A stretch of DNA of 8,450 nucleotides from an uncultured Asticcacaulis sp. (GCA_946482045.1 CAMLPZ010000185.1:1-8450); one strand, 5' to 3'; positions 1 through 6,417 are shown, numbered from the stretch's first letter. Program-made: numbers and translations. The notes: generated from the sequence alone by a model not told the origin.

Positions 1-1070
1 ACCGAGGTCGAGACGTTGTCAAAGCGCCGCCATTTGGCGTAGCGTTCCAGCACCAAGGCAGAGCCGAGGTCTTCACCCAAGCGCGCCGCCTCGACCAACA
101 CTTCGGCCAGGGCCGCAACATCTTTCAAACCAAGATTAAGCCCCTGCCCTGCAATTGGATGGATGCCATGCGCAGCATCACCCAAAAGCGCCAGGCGGCC
201 CTTGTACATCTCTTCGGCCAGCCCCAGGCCCAGCGGATAGATGAACTTCGGACCGACCAGCTCGACCTTACCCAGGAAATCGCCAAACCGGGTCATCAGG
301 TGGTCGTGGAACAGGCTGTCGCGCACATTCATTAATGCTTTCGCCTTCGCATGGCTTTCCGACCAGACGATGCAGGCACGGTTTTCCGTCAAAGGCAGTA
401 TGGCGAACGGCCCCGACGGCAGGAAATGCTCATAGGCGACGTGGTTGTGCGGCCGCTCCATCTTCACCGTCGCAACGACAGCGCTCTGATCGTAGTCCCA
501 GTTAATATGCTTGATGCCGGCCTTCTCGCGTAATTTGCTGTTGCGGCCTTCGGCGGAGACAATCAGGCCGGCGCGCAGACGCTGGCCGGTATTCAACGTC
601 ACCTCGGCAAAGCCGCCGGTCTCGGTCATATCGGTGACGCTGGCCGGAACGATCAGGTTGATGTGCCGTTCGCGGATGGCGTCATAAAGCGTCTGCCGCA
701 CCAGCCGGTTCTCGACCATATAACCGAGCGGCTCATCGCCTGTGCGATCGGAAATCTCCTCGGCCTTGAAATTCAGGAAGAAGGGCAAGGGCTTGCGGCT
801 GGCGGGACCCGGCAGGTGGCCGTCGGTGACCATGATCTCATCCATGCGACAGGCCGACGTTTCGAGCGCATCGCCCACGCCCAAAACCTTCCACTGCCGG
901 AAACAGGCATAGGCGATCGCCGAGGCGCGGCCGTCAAAGCCGGTATCGAGTTGTTCGGAAAAAGGCTGGCGCTCGACAACCGCGACGTCGAGCCCCCCCG
1001 ATTTCAGAGCGAGGGCGAGCGTCATGCCCGCCATGCCGCCACCGGCTATAATCACGTCGAAATGTTCCAT
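1..1070 (-). CDS. UbiH/UbiF/VisC/COQ6 family FAD-dependent hydroxylase, partial (C-terminus off the window)
   Basis: A flavoprotein monooxygenase that, by family, hydroxylates the aromatic ring of a ubiquinone precursor at the inner membrane. The reading frame is open from the ATG at 1070 to the window edge (356 codons). The family is about 400 residues, so roughly the last 40-60 are missing. Visible motifs are the N-terminal Rossmann dinucleotide fold with GGGMAG at residues 10-15, an acidic residue ending the second strand (VVER near 31-34), the middle motif AEGR at 173-176 where most relatives have DG, and the FAD ribose-binding motif LLGDAAHGIHP at about 295-305 followed by AGQGLNLGLKD. 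An in-frame ATG at 1082 would add four residues (MIFA). I prefer 1070 because relatives begin just before the fold, but neither start has a strong ribosome site. It is divergent from ftsK. Which ring position it modifies cannot be told from sequence. Confidence 0.9.
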   Translation of the reverse strand, partial: MEHFDVIIAGGGMAGMTLALALKSGGLDVAVVERQPFSEQLDTGFDGRASAIAYACFRQWKVLGVGDALETSACRMDEIMVTDGHLPGPASRKPLPFFLNFKAEEISDRTGDEPLGYMVENRLVRQTLYDAIRERHINLIVPASVTDMTETGGFAEVTLNTGQRLRAGLIVSAEGRNSKLREKAGIKHINWDYDQSAVVATVKMERPHNHVAYEHFLPSGPFAILPLTENRACIVWSESHAKAKALMNVRDSLFHDHLMTRFGDFLGKVELVGPKFIYPLGLGLAEEMYKGRLALLGDAAHGIHPIAGQGLNLGLKDVAALAEVLVEAARLGEDLGSALVLERYAKWRRFDNVSTS

Positions 1071-1082
1071 GGCGAATATCAT

Positions 1083-1117
1083 AAAGCCGCACCCACAAAG
1101 CGCAATGCGGCTTTGTG
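1083..1117. promoter_or_regulatory. Two mutually exclusive hairpins in the ubiH-ftsK gap
   Basis: The segment 1107-1114 (GCGGCTTT) can pair perfectly with 1083-1090 (AAAGCCGC), an 8-bp stem. Alternatively 1107-1117 can pair with 1094-1103: CACAAAG with CTTTGTG plus CGC with GCG, one bulged G at 1110 and a three-base loop. The two folds share one strand and cannot coexist. On the minus strand they lie 13-47 nt upstream of the hydroxylase start, so they would sit in its leader if transcription starts above 1117. No U-tract follows either fold, so a plain terminator is unlikely. A regulatory role is inference. Confidence 0.4.
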
Positions 1118-1161
1118 TCCTTCCCGGCCTCCTGCAAAAATCCCGCGCAAAGACCCATAGG

Positions 1162-1177
1162 GTAAACAGGTATTAAC
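1162..1177 (+). promoter_or_regulatory. CtrA-like box upstream of ftsK
   Basis: The sequence is GTAA-N7-TTAAC, one base away from the CtrA consensus TTAA-N7-TTAAC known in Caulobacter and relatives. It lies about 50 bp before the preferred ftsK start and about 90 bp from the divergent hydroxylase start. A GACTC (GANTC, CcrM methylation type) occurs at 1237-1241, just inside ftsK. Together these would fit cell-cycle control of a division gene. A single near-match could still be chance. Confidence 0.35.
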
Positions 1178-1225
1178 CCTTTGCATGGCACTTGGACATC
1201 AGTTCCCACGCTTGCCCGGATCGCC

Positions 1226-3709
1226 ATGTCCAGCCTGACTCTCGACCTTTGGAATATTTTTGAAAGCCGGATGCGCGCCGTCTGGCAATCGCCTTTGATG
1301 GCACGAATGCGCGGCGCCTTTGTCGCGCTCGGCGGTCTGGCGACCCTTGTGGCGCTGGCGACCTATCATCCGGACGATTCCAGCCTGAACGCCGTCAGTC
1401 ATGCGCCGGTGCGCAATGCGCTTGGCCGCTTTGGCGCCATAATATCCGACTTGTCGTGGCAATCCATCGGCCTGGCGGCGTGGCCGGGCGCAGTCCTGAT
1501 GGTCTATTTCGGCACGCTGCGCACCTTCCACCACGATCCGGACCAGACGCGTGGCGCCATCCGCCGGCACGCCCTGTTCGGCATTCTCTTCCTGCTGGCA
1601 CTCAGCGCCGCTTTCGGCCCGGTCATGACCTCCAAGGACCCGATCATCGCCCAAAGCCTTGGCGGCTTCTGGGGTTCAGGCATGAACAACCTGCTGGCCT
1701 CGGTCTTCACCTTCATGCGCCTGCCGGAGGGCGGCATCATTGCCAGCGTCCTGTTTGCCGCATTAGCGCTCTATGGCTTCAACCAGACCCTGAACCTCAA
1801 GCTCCAGTCCTATCTTCGCTTCGCCCAGTTCCTGGGTGGTGGCCTTAAGGCCACGGGCCTCGGCGGTGTCGCCGGTGGACTGGCCGCGGGCTTGCGCGCC
1901 AATGTCGCCGCCAAGGCCAAACAGCCTCCGGCGCCGAAGGTCAAGAAGGCCAAAGCCCAGCCGGTGGTTGCCGACGAGGAGGATGACGGTTTCGAGACCG
2001 TGGCCGAGCTGCCGCCCGCCAAGGTCGCGCCGCGCATCCAGCCGACGGTGGCGCCGACGCGCCCTGCCCCGCAGCCCGAAATGGCCTTCGACGACGACGG
2101 CTTTGATGACGACGGCATGGTGCCGATCCAGCCGCCAGTCACCCAAACCAAAACGCCGGCCGCGCCCGCCGCCAAGCAGCCGGAATTCGACTTCCTGCGC
2201 CCGAGCAATTTCAAGCTGCCCGACCTGACCATTCTTGCCAAGCCCAAGGCCCGTAGCCAGGCCTATGACGAAGACTCTTTGCGCCAGAACGCCCGTATGC
2301 TGGAAAGCGTGCTGGCCGAATTCGGCGTCCGCGGCGTTATCGATCAGATCCGCCCCGGCCCCGTCGTCACCCTCTACGAACTGGCGCCCGCCGCCGGCGT
2401 CAAGGGCGCGCGCGTGGTGGCTTTGGCCGACGACATCGCCCGCAACATGTCCGCCCGGTCGTGCCGCGTCTCAGTCGTTCAGGGCCGCAACGCCATCGGT
2501 ATCGAATTGCCGAACCAGACGCGCGAAACCGTCTTTTTCCGCGACCTTCTGGCGTCGAACGAATATGAGCGTTCGACCCACATCCTGCCCATGGCGCTGG
2601 GTGAAACCATCGGCGGCGAACCCTACATCACCGACCTGGCCAAGATGCCCCACCTGCTCATCGCCGGTACCACCGGTTCGGGTAAGTCGGTCGGCGTCAA
2701 CGCCATGATCCTGTCGATCCTGTACCGGCTTGATCCGGAACAGTGCAAGTTCATCATGATCGACCCCAAGATGCTGGAACTCAGCGTCTATGACGGCATT
2801 CCGCATCTGCTGGCCCCGGTCGTCACCGACCCGAAAAAGGCTGTCGTGGCGCTGAAGTGGACCGTCAAGGAGATGGAAGACCGCTATCGCCGCATGTCCA
2901 AGATCGGCGTGCGTAACATCGCCTCGTTCAACGAGCGCGCCCGGGCCACCGCCGCCGAAGGCAAGAACTTCATCCGCAAGGTCCAGACCGGCTTCGATGA
3001 AACGGGCCAGCCCGTCTACGAGTACGATGAAATGGTGCCCGAGCCCATGCCGTACCTGGTCGTCGTGGTCGACGAAGTCGCCGACCTGATGATGGTCGCC
3101 GGCAAGGACATCGAAGGCGCCGTCCAGCGCCTGGCCCAGATGGCCCGCGCCGCCGGTATCCACCTGATCATGGCCACCCAACGCCCGTCGGTCGACGTCA
3201 TCACCGGCACCATCAAGGCCAACTTCCCGACCCGGATCTCGTTCCAGGTTACCTCAAAGATCGATAGCCGTACCATCCTTGGGGAACAAGGCGCCGAACA
3301 GTTGCTGGGCCAGGGCGACATGCTTTACATGGCCGGCGGCGGCCGTATCACCCGCCTGCACGGTCCGTTCGTCTCCGACGGCGAAGTCGAAGCCGTCGCC
3401 CAGTTCCTGCGCGACCAGGGCCAGCCGAACTATCTCGACGACGTCACCTATGGCGGCGACGAAGAGAGCGGCTCCGGCGAAGGCGGCGGCATGGGCGAAG
3501 GCGGTGGTTCGGGCGACGACCTCTACGACAAGGCCGTCTACTTCGTTACCTTCGACCGCAAGGCCTCGACCTCCTACATCCAGCGCAAGCTGCAGATCGG
3601 CTATAACCGCGCCGCCTCACTTATGGAGAAGATGGAGCAGGAAGGCGTGGTCGGTCCGGCCAACCATGTCGGCAAACGCGACATCCTGGTCGGCCCGCCG
3701 CCGATTTAG
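1226..3709 (+). CDS. ftsK: DNA translocase FtsK
   Basis: Septum-anchored, ATP-driven DNA pump that clears and aligns the chromosome terminus during division. I use the ATG at 1226 (827 aa). The frame stays open to a TTG at 1181 (842 aa), but 1226 gives an N-terminus like Caulobacter FtsK. There are four predicted membrane segments (about residues 30-47, 78-97, 115-131, 169-184). A Pro/Ala/Lys-rich linker with acidic patches (DEEDDGF, FDDDGFDDDG) spans about 225-335. The alpha/beta motor follows, with Walker A GTTGSGKS at 481-488, Walker B VVVVDE at 612-617, and the downstream MATQRPSVDVITG and LGEQGAEQLLGQGDML blocks. A Gly/Ser/Glu spacer at 743-763 leads to the C-terminal gamma winged-helix domain (about 765-822), which in the family reads the polar KOPS sites. 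The protein looks intact. The start has only a weak ribosome site (CCGGA). Confidence 0.97.
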   Translation: MSSLTLDLWNIFESRMRAVWQSPLMARMRGAFVALGGLATLVALATYHPDDSSLNAVSHAPVRNALGRFGAIISDLSWQSIGLAAWPGAVLMVYFGTLRTFHHDPDQTRGAIRRHALFGILFLLALSAAFGPVMTSKDPIIAQSLGGFWGSGMNNLLASVFTFMRLPEGGIIASVLFAALALYGFNQTLNLKLQSYLRFAQFLGGGLKATGLGGVAGGLAAGLRANVAAKAKQPPAPKVKKAKAQPVVADEEDDGFETVAELPPAKVAPRIQPTVAPTRPAPQPEMAFDDDGFDDDGMVPIQPPVTQTKTPAAPAAKQPEFDFLRPSNFKLPDLTILAKPKARSQAYDEDSLRQNARMLESVLAEFGVRGVIDQIRPGPVVTLYELAPAAGVKGARVVALADDIARNMSARSCRVSVVQGRNAIGIELPNQTRETVFFRDLLASNEYERSTHILPMALGETIGGEPYITDLAKMPHLLIAGTTGSGKSVGVNAMILSILYRLDPEQCKFIMIDPKMLELSVYDGIPHLLAPVVTDPKKAVVALKWTVKEMEDRYRRMSKIGVRNIASFNERARATAAEGKNFIRKVQTGFDETGQPVYEYDEMVPEPMPYLVVVVDEVADLMMVAGKDIEGAVQRLAQMARAAGIHLIMATQRPSVDVITGTIKANFPTRISFQVTSKIDSRTILGEQGAEQLLGQGDMLYMAGGGRITRLHGPFVSDGEVEAVAQFLRDQGQPNYLDDVTYGGDEESGSGEGGGMGEGGGSGDDLYDKAVYFVTFDRKASTSYIQRKLQIGYNRAASLMEKMEQEGVVGPANHVGKRDILVGPPPI

Positions 3710-3720
3710 GCAAGGCTCCT

Positions 3721-3737
3721 AGGGTCCGAAGGACCCT
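3721..3737. repeat. Small perfect hairpin AGGGTCC-GAA-GGACCCT after ftsK
   Basis: A 7-bp perfect inverted repeat with a three-base loop, 11 bp after the ftsK stop codon. Its right half is the start of the longer repeat copy 1. The same GGTCC-NNN-GGACC core appears in the hairpin after yggS at 7750-7770. It may contribute to ending or protecting the ftsK transcript, but no U-tract follows. Confidence 0.5.
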
Positions 3738-3803
3738 GGATCCGGGATCGCGACGATGGAATGCGCTCAAATAATAAAGCCGCTGGAGGTGATCCGGCGG
3801 CTT
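3728..3803 (+). repeat. Composite intergenic repeat, copy 1, ending in a hairpin
   Basis: Positions 3728-3771 match 4801-4845 in 38 of 45 aligned columns with one gap. Both copies are followed at the same distance by a hairpin. Here AAGCCGC (3777-3783) pairs with GCGGCTT (3797-3803), with a further GGA/TCC pairing inside and loop GGTGA. The core CCGCYGGA-N5-TCCGRCGG is shared with copy 2. On the plus strand little U follows (TATGCC), while on the minus strand the stem runs into TTTATTATTT. It may therefore be a weak terminator for ftsK or a relic of a dispersed element. Confidence 0.65.
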
Positions 3804-3897
3804 ATGCCTGATAGCGCTATTGTCTCCGGGCACCGGGTATGGCTGGATGTTGAAGGCGTGATAGGTTCCACGCAACGCATCAGAGGGTGAGCACAGG

Positions 3898-4320
3898 ATG
3901 ATACGCAGGAAAGCGTTTATCGGACTGATTGTCTCGACGGTCCTGCTGACGTCGTGCGTGGAGAAGATCGACAATAAAGGCCGCGCGCCGGATGCCCTCT
4001 TCTATCTATATAAAAAGCCCGCGTTCGATCGCGAAAAATACGTGTCTGCACTGACGGTTTTTACGGCCCGGCACGGCATGCAGATGTCTCGCCTTGACGT
4101 CCGGGACAAGGACGCTGCGGTCACCCTCGTGAACGAAGATGTGCGCATCAATATGATCGAGCCCTTCAACGATGGTGAGGTTTTTGTATCTTTGTTCGAC
4201 GTGCGGGTCGGGAGCGGGGCGTCGAAGACCTACGGGTCGGAGCTGTTCAGTGTCGTGTCAGGACTCACCGGCGCAACCGTGTCTTACACGCGCGCCGAAA
4301 TTGGTGCACCGGAAAAGTAG
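3898..4320 (+). CDS. Putative lipoprotein 1, family not recognised
   Basis: A 140-residue protein with a clear type II signal peptide: RRK at 3-5, a hydrophobic stretch at 6-17 and a lipobox LTSC with the lipidated Cys at 20. The mature part, about 120 residues, should be membrane-anchored and periplasmic. It has no cysteine after the lipobox and no motif I recognise. It mixes short charged stretches (RLDVRDKDAAVTLVNEDVR at about 65-83) with a beta-like segment (GEVFVSLFDVRVG at 93-105). The start at 3898 is preceded by GAGGG at 3883-3887, a somewhat long spacing. The base composition is less GC-rich than ftsK, with codons such as CTA and ATA that the core genes avoid. The next gene begins 36 bp downstream on the same strand and is also a lipoprotein, so the two probably form an operon. 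Confidence 0.75.
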   Translation: MIRRKAFIGLIVSTVLLTSCVEKIDNKGRAPDALFYLYKKPAFDREKYVSALTVFTARHGMQMSRLDVRDKDAAVTLVNEDVRINMIEPFNDGEVFVSLFDVRVGSGASKTYGSELFSVVSGLTGATVSYTRAEIGAPEK

Positions 4321-4356
4321 ACACTATAGGTCGCAAGGCCCAAGGGAGACAGGGAG

Positions 4357-4731
4357 ATGCGCATGAAGATTTCAGGACTCGCGGCTGCGGCTACCTTCCT
4401 CAGTCTGCTGACGGGTTGCGCCGCGCCGCCGCGTGATGAACTGCCCGGGCGCTATGAGAACACAACCGACAGCGGTGCGGTTGAAGTTCTGGTCTTGGAA
4501 CCGGGAGGCACGGGCCAGCTTGAAAACCTTGCGGGCAACCGTCAGGTCATCGCTTTGAAATGGACAGTCGGCGACAATTACGGGCATTATAGTTGTACAT
4601 GGCTGGACTTCTACTCCATCGAGCCCGGTGTAAGCGAATGGCACACCTGCGCGGAAGATACGGTCTGGAGCATCGTCATCGGCCATCCGGGTGACGACGA
4701 GATGGCGATGTTCAGAAAAGTGAAATGGTAG
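4357..4731 (+). CDS. Putative lipoprotein 2, family not recognised
   Basis: A 124-residue protein with a type II signal peptide (KISGLAAAATFLSLLTGC). The lipobox is LTGC with the lipidated Cys at 21, and AAPPR follows it. The mature domain, about 100 residues, looks like a small beta-rich fold: GRYEN at 31-35, VEVLVLEPGGTGQLE at 42-56, then alternating hydrophobics to the C-terminal W. Cys80 and Cys98 could form a disulfide in the periplasm. AAGGGAG at 4342-4348 serves the ATG at 4357; an in-frame ATG at 4363, with GGGAG at 4352-4356, would give a protein two residues shorter. The pattern GRYEN...LxLxxxGTGxL resembles small lipocalin-like or detection-of-deviation domains only loosely, so I assign no function. 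It follows lipoprotein 1 by 36 bp and ends before a convergent terminator. Confidence 0.75.
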   Translation: MRMKISGLAAAATFLSLLTGCAAPPRDELPGRYENTTDSGAVEVLVLEPGGTGQLENLAGNRQVIALKWTVGDNYGHYSCTWLDFYSIEPGVSEWHTCAEDTVWSIVIGHPGDDEMAMFRKVKW

Positions 4732-4748
4732 GGGATATCTGGTGAACC

Positions 4749-4793
4749 CGCTCCGACAGCCGTCAGAGCGAAGGCCTGGTTGGTCCACACCAA
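4749..4793. other. Two short hairpins after lipoprotein 2
   Basis: CGCTC (4749-4753) pairs with GAGCG (4766-4770), with an inner GAC/GTC pairing and loop AGCC. Immediately after, TTGGT (4780-4784) pairs with ACCAA (4789-4793) around loop CCAC. Neither is followed by a U-tract. They may stabilise the 3' end of the lipoprotein transcript; the stronger stop signal is at 4849-4877. Confidence 0.3.
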
Positions 4794-4800
4794 TTTAAAC

Positions 4801-4876
4801 GAAGGACCCTGGACCCGGAATCTCGACGGTGGGAACGCGCTCAAAGAAAAACCCGCCGGATCGTATCCGACGGGTT
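4801..4876 (+). repeat. Composite intergenic repeat, copy 2
   Basis: This is the second copy of the element at 3728-3803, in the same orientation about 1.07 kb away. The conserved block 4801-4845 begins GAAGGACCCTGGA and ends GCGCTCAAA in both. It lacks the left arm AGGGTCC that precedes copy 1. The hairpin that follows keeps the core CCGCYGGA-N5-TCCGRCGG, but one outer pair is swapped (AAG...CTT in copy 1, AAC...GTT here). This compensatory change suggests the RNA fold is what is kept. Confidence 0.65.
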
Positions 4877-4877
4877 T
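4849..4877. terminator. Bidirectional terminator between lipoprotein 2 and DUF3576
   Basis: AAACCCG (4849-4855) pairs with CGGGTTT (4871-4877). After one C/A mismatch, CGGA (4857-4860) pairs with TCCG (4866-4869) around loop TCGTA. On the plus strand it is followed by CTTCGTTTT, and on the minus strand the stem runs into TTTTTCTTTG. It sits 23 bp beyond the DUF3576 stop and about 120 bp after the lipoprotein 2 stop, so it can serve both convergent genes. Confidence 0.75.
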
Positions 4878-4900
4878 CTTCGTTTTACTACCAAAACCGC

Positions 4901-5401
4901 TTAGTTTGTGTTCGACAGGCGCAGTTCGCGGGCGCGGGTCAAGATGGCGTTTTCGATATCGAGCTGGGTCTGCTGCGATACCGGCGCATCGACCCACTGG
5001 CCACCCGCCTGGATCTGCTTGTAGACCGAGACGTTCAGCGCGTCGGCGCGCAGACGGGCATCGAGGATGTAGATGGTCGTCTTGAAGCGCTCATCCGGCT
5101 TTTGCGGATTGGCGTACCAGTCCGAGATGATGACGCCACCCCACGGGTCGGCTGAGTTCAATGGCATGAAGGAAATGGTGTCGAGCGAAGCGCGCCACAG
5201 ATAGGCGTTCACGCCGATGCCGGCCTGTTCGTTATAGGAGGGCGCGGACGACTTCTTGCCGCCGAACAGACCCAGGAACTTGCTGTCTTCCGCAGGCGCC
5301 GTCGTCGTCGCGGACGGAGCAGGCTTGCCGGCGCAGGCGCTTAAGGTGAGGCAGGCGGCCAGTGCACCCAGAACCAGGGCCGGGCTAAGCTTCGTCGTCA
5401 T
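4901..5401 (-). CDS. DUF3576 domain-containing lipoprotein
   Basis: A 166-residue protein matching from memory the DUF3576 family of alphaproteobacterial envelope proteins, whose function is unknown. It has a type II signal peptide (TTKLSPALVLGALAACLTLSAC) with lipobox LSAC and the lipidated Cys at 23. A Ser/Thr/Ala/Pro-rich spacer runs to about 40, followed by a short LGLFGGKK patch. The conserved domain begins near 61: IGVNAYLWRASLDT, the NSADPWGGVI motif at 82-91, SDWY at 93-96, then KTTIYILDARLRADALNVSVYK at 108-129. It closes with a charged helix that is probably surface exposed. The frame is open further upstream to 5542. I choose the ATG at 5401 because it starts the signal peptide and has GGAGTGA about 9 nt before it. 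It is convergent with the lipoprotein pair and shares their terminator. Confidence 0.88.
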   Translation of the reverse strand: MTTKLSPALVLGALAACLTLSACAGKPAPSATTTAPAEDSKFLGLFGGKKSSAPSYNEQAGIGVNAYLWRASLDTISFMPLNSADPWGGVIISDWYANPQKPDERFKTTIYILDARLRADALNVSVYKQIQAGGQWVDAPVSQQTQLDIENAILTRARELRLSNTN

Positions 5402-5526
5402 CAAAAATTCACTCCGCATCGTTGTTGCGCCACATTTTGTTGCAATGGGTCCGCAAGCTCTTGCAAAGGCCCCCATAGGCCACCTGGTGGTTATCGCCGG
5501 TTGTCGCCTCTTGATCCAATCCCCTC

Positions 5527-5555
5527 TATAGCATGCGCGCAAGGGGGTGTGACAA
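5527..5555 (-). promoter_or_regulatory. Promoter for the DUF3576 gene
   Basis: On the minus strand TTGTCA (5555-5550) is followed after 17 bp by GCTATA (5532-5527), close to both the E. coli sigma70 pattern and the Caulobacter -10 GCTANAWC. Transcription would start near 5520, giving a leader of about 120 nt before the ATG at 5401. Confidence 0.6.
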
Positions 5556-5781
5556 GAGTTCGTTTACATCAATCCCAACAGTCCGGCAAATTTAAGTCCA
5601 AGATTTCGCAAACTTCGCGGCCTCTGGTACGCTCGGTTTCAATCGCGACACAATTTTGACGATCTTGTTGAATTATCAGCCTGTTTACCTTGATTAACGC
5701 CGTTTGGCTAGGAATCCGTGACCAATAAAACACATCTGTCCGGGGAATCCGCTCTGGAGGGGTTTTCGCTGCTGACAGAAA

Positions 5782-5810
5782 TTGACCGCGGTGGCGAATT
5801 CGGCTTAATC
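5782..5810 (+). promoter_or_regulatory. Caulobacter-type housekeeping promoter upstream of the NtrZ-like gene
   Basis: TTGACCG (5782-5788), 14-bp spacer, GCTTAATC (5803-5810). Against TTGACGS-N10-14-GCTANAWC, one base differs in each box. The expected start near 5816 would give a leader of about 170 nt. A perfect TTGACA lies at 5816-5821 but I find no matching -10 for it. Confidence 0.55.
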
Positions 5811-5988
5811 GGTTTTTGACACATAAGTGCCAATAAGAGTGTGTAGTTTTGATGTGACGGACAGCTAGGCTCGGGATGGGCTGTTTCTCTTTGAAGGATA
5901 TCGTAAGGTACTCCTTCGGGGCGGACGTTTTTCCACGACAACAGCTTACCGTAATGCCGTTTCTACAGACGCTGTTCGAGTAAGACCC

Positions 5989-6417
5989 ATGAAACCCGTT
6001 GCCGCCTTCGCTGTGACTCTTGCCCTTCTGGCTTCCGCCGGAATGAGCCAGGGCGCGCTGGCGCAAAGCAAGAAGCAGACGGAAATCGCCGGTCTCGCTC
6101 CGGTTCAGGTCAGCGACAGCTATATCAGCGAGCAGACCACCACCCTGTCCAAGCCCGAACAGAAGTCCAACATCTTCCAGTTCGACCTCAAGGGCAAATG
6201 GGGCCTCAAGTTCGATGTCAACCAGGCTGAGAGCCGTCCGTCGGGTTTCAACGACGTCGACGCCGGCGCCTTCTACAAGCTGACCCCATCCTTACGCGTC
6301 GGCGGCACTGTCGGTTTCGGTGAGAAGACCGAGGCCTTCAAGCCGGAAGCCACCGGCCGCAATCAGAATGCCAAGACGCAGCCGCGCGTCCGTCTCGAAA
6401 CGACGTTTAAATTCTAA
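5989..6417 (+). CDS. NtrZ-like periplasmic regulatory protein
   Basis: A 142-residue exported protein. It has a type I signal peptide with cleavage after ALA at 23-25 (A25|Q26). The mature chain has a polar N-terminal half (residues 26-62), then FQFDLKGKWGLKFDVNQ at 63-79, DVDAGAFYKLTPSLRVGGTVGFGEK at 89-113, a low-complexity stretch, and a C-terminal strand VRLETTFKF. This pattern matches from memory the NtrZ family of Caulobacterales. In Caulobacter crescentus, NtrZ acts in the periplasm and is thought to restrain the sensor kinase NtrY. The alternating hydrophobics and terminal aromatic also resemble outer-membrane strands, so a small beta-barrel-like protein is the alternative. No ntrY/ntrX gene is in the window. 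It has a long leader with a good promoter; the ribosome site (GAG, about 9 nt before the ATG) is weak. Confidence 0.75.
   Translation: MKPVAAFAVTLALLASAGMSQGALAQSKKQTEIAGLAPVQVSDSYISEQTTTLSKPEQKSNIFQFDLKGKWGLKFDVNQAESRPSGFNDVDAGAFYKLTPSLRVGGTVGFGEKTEAFKPEATGRNQNAKTQPRVRLETTFKF

Larger units (their letters stand above)
5402..5988. other. 587-bp non-coding stretch between DUF3576 and the NtrZ-like gene
   Basis: I see no credible gene here on either strand. The left quarter holds the DUF3576 promoter (5527-5555) and its ~120-nt leader, which contains small inverted repeats such as CCACCTGGTGG at 5480-5490. The rest is less GC-rich than the flanking genes. It holds two GAATC (GANTC) sites at 5712-5716 and 5745-5749, the promoter at 5782-5810, a second TTGACA at 5816-5821 without a good -10, and a hairpin GAAGGA (5893-5898)/TCCTTC (5912-5917) in what would be the leader of the rightward gene. 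Confidence 0.6.

Noticed and set aside
1181..1225. TTG start adding 15 residues to FtsK
   Set aside because: No ribosome site precedes it, and the ATG at 1226 gives an N-terminus that fits relatives better. I cannot exclude it fully.
934..1227. A 97-residue minus-strand frame with AGGAGG at 1133-1128 near it
   Set aside because: The AGGAGG has no start codon at a suitable distance, and the frame overlaps the hydroxylase in a different phase.
1081..3804. Identical ATAAAGCCGC and matching GCGGCTT arms on both sides of ftsK
   Set aside because: The loops and flanks are unrelated and GC-rich arms of this kind are common, so I treat the resemblance as probable chance.
5683..5698. Possible CtrA box in the long non-coding stretch
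   Set aside because: The left half (GTTT) matches poorly at the required 7-bp spacing, and the better halves are 6 bp apart.
5791..5806. Sigma54-like TGGC...GC upstream of the NtrZ-like gene
   Set aside because: The GG to GC spacing is 8 rather than 10, and the sequence is explained better by the housekeeping promoter.
5569..6066. A 165-residue open frame on the minus strand across the non-coding stretch and the start of the NtrZ-like gene
   Set aside because: Its composition is not protein-like, it has no recognisable motif, and it runs antisense through the signal peptide of a convincing gene.
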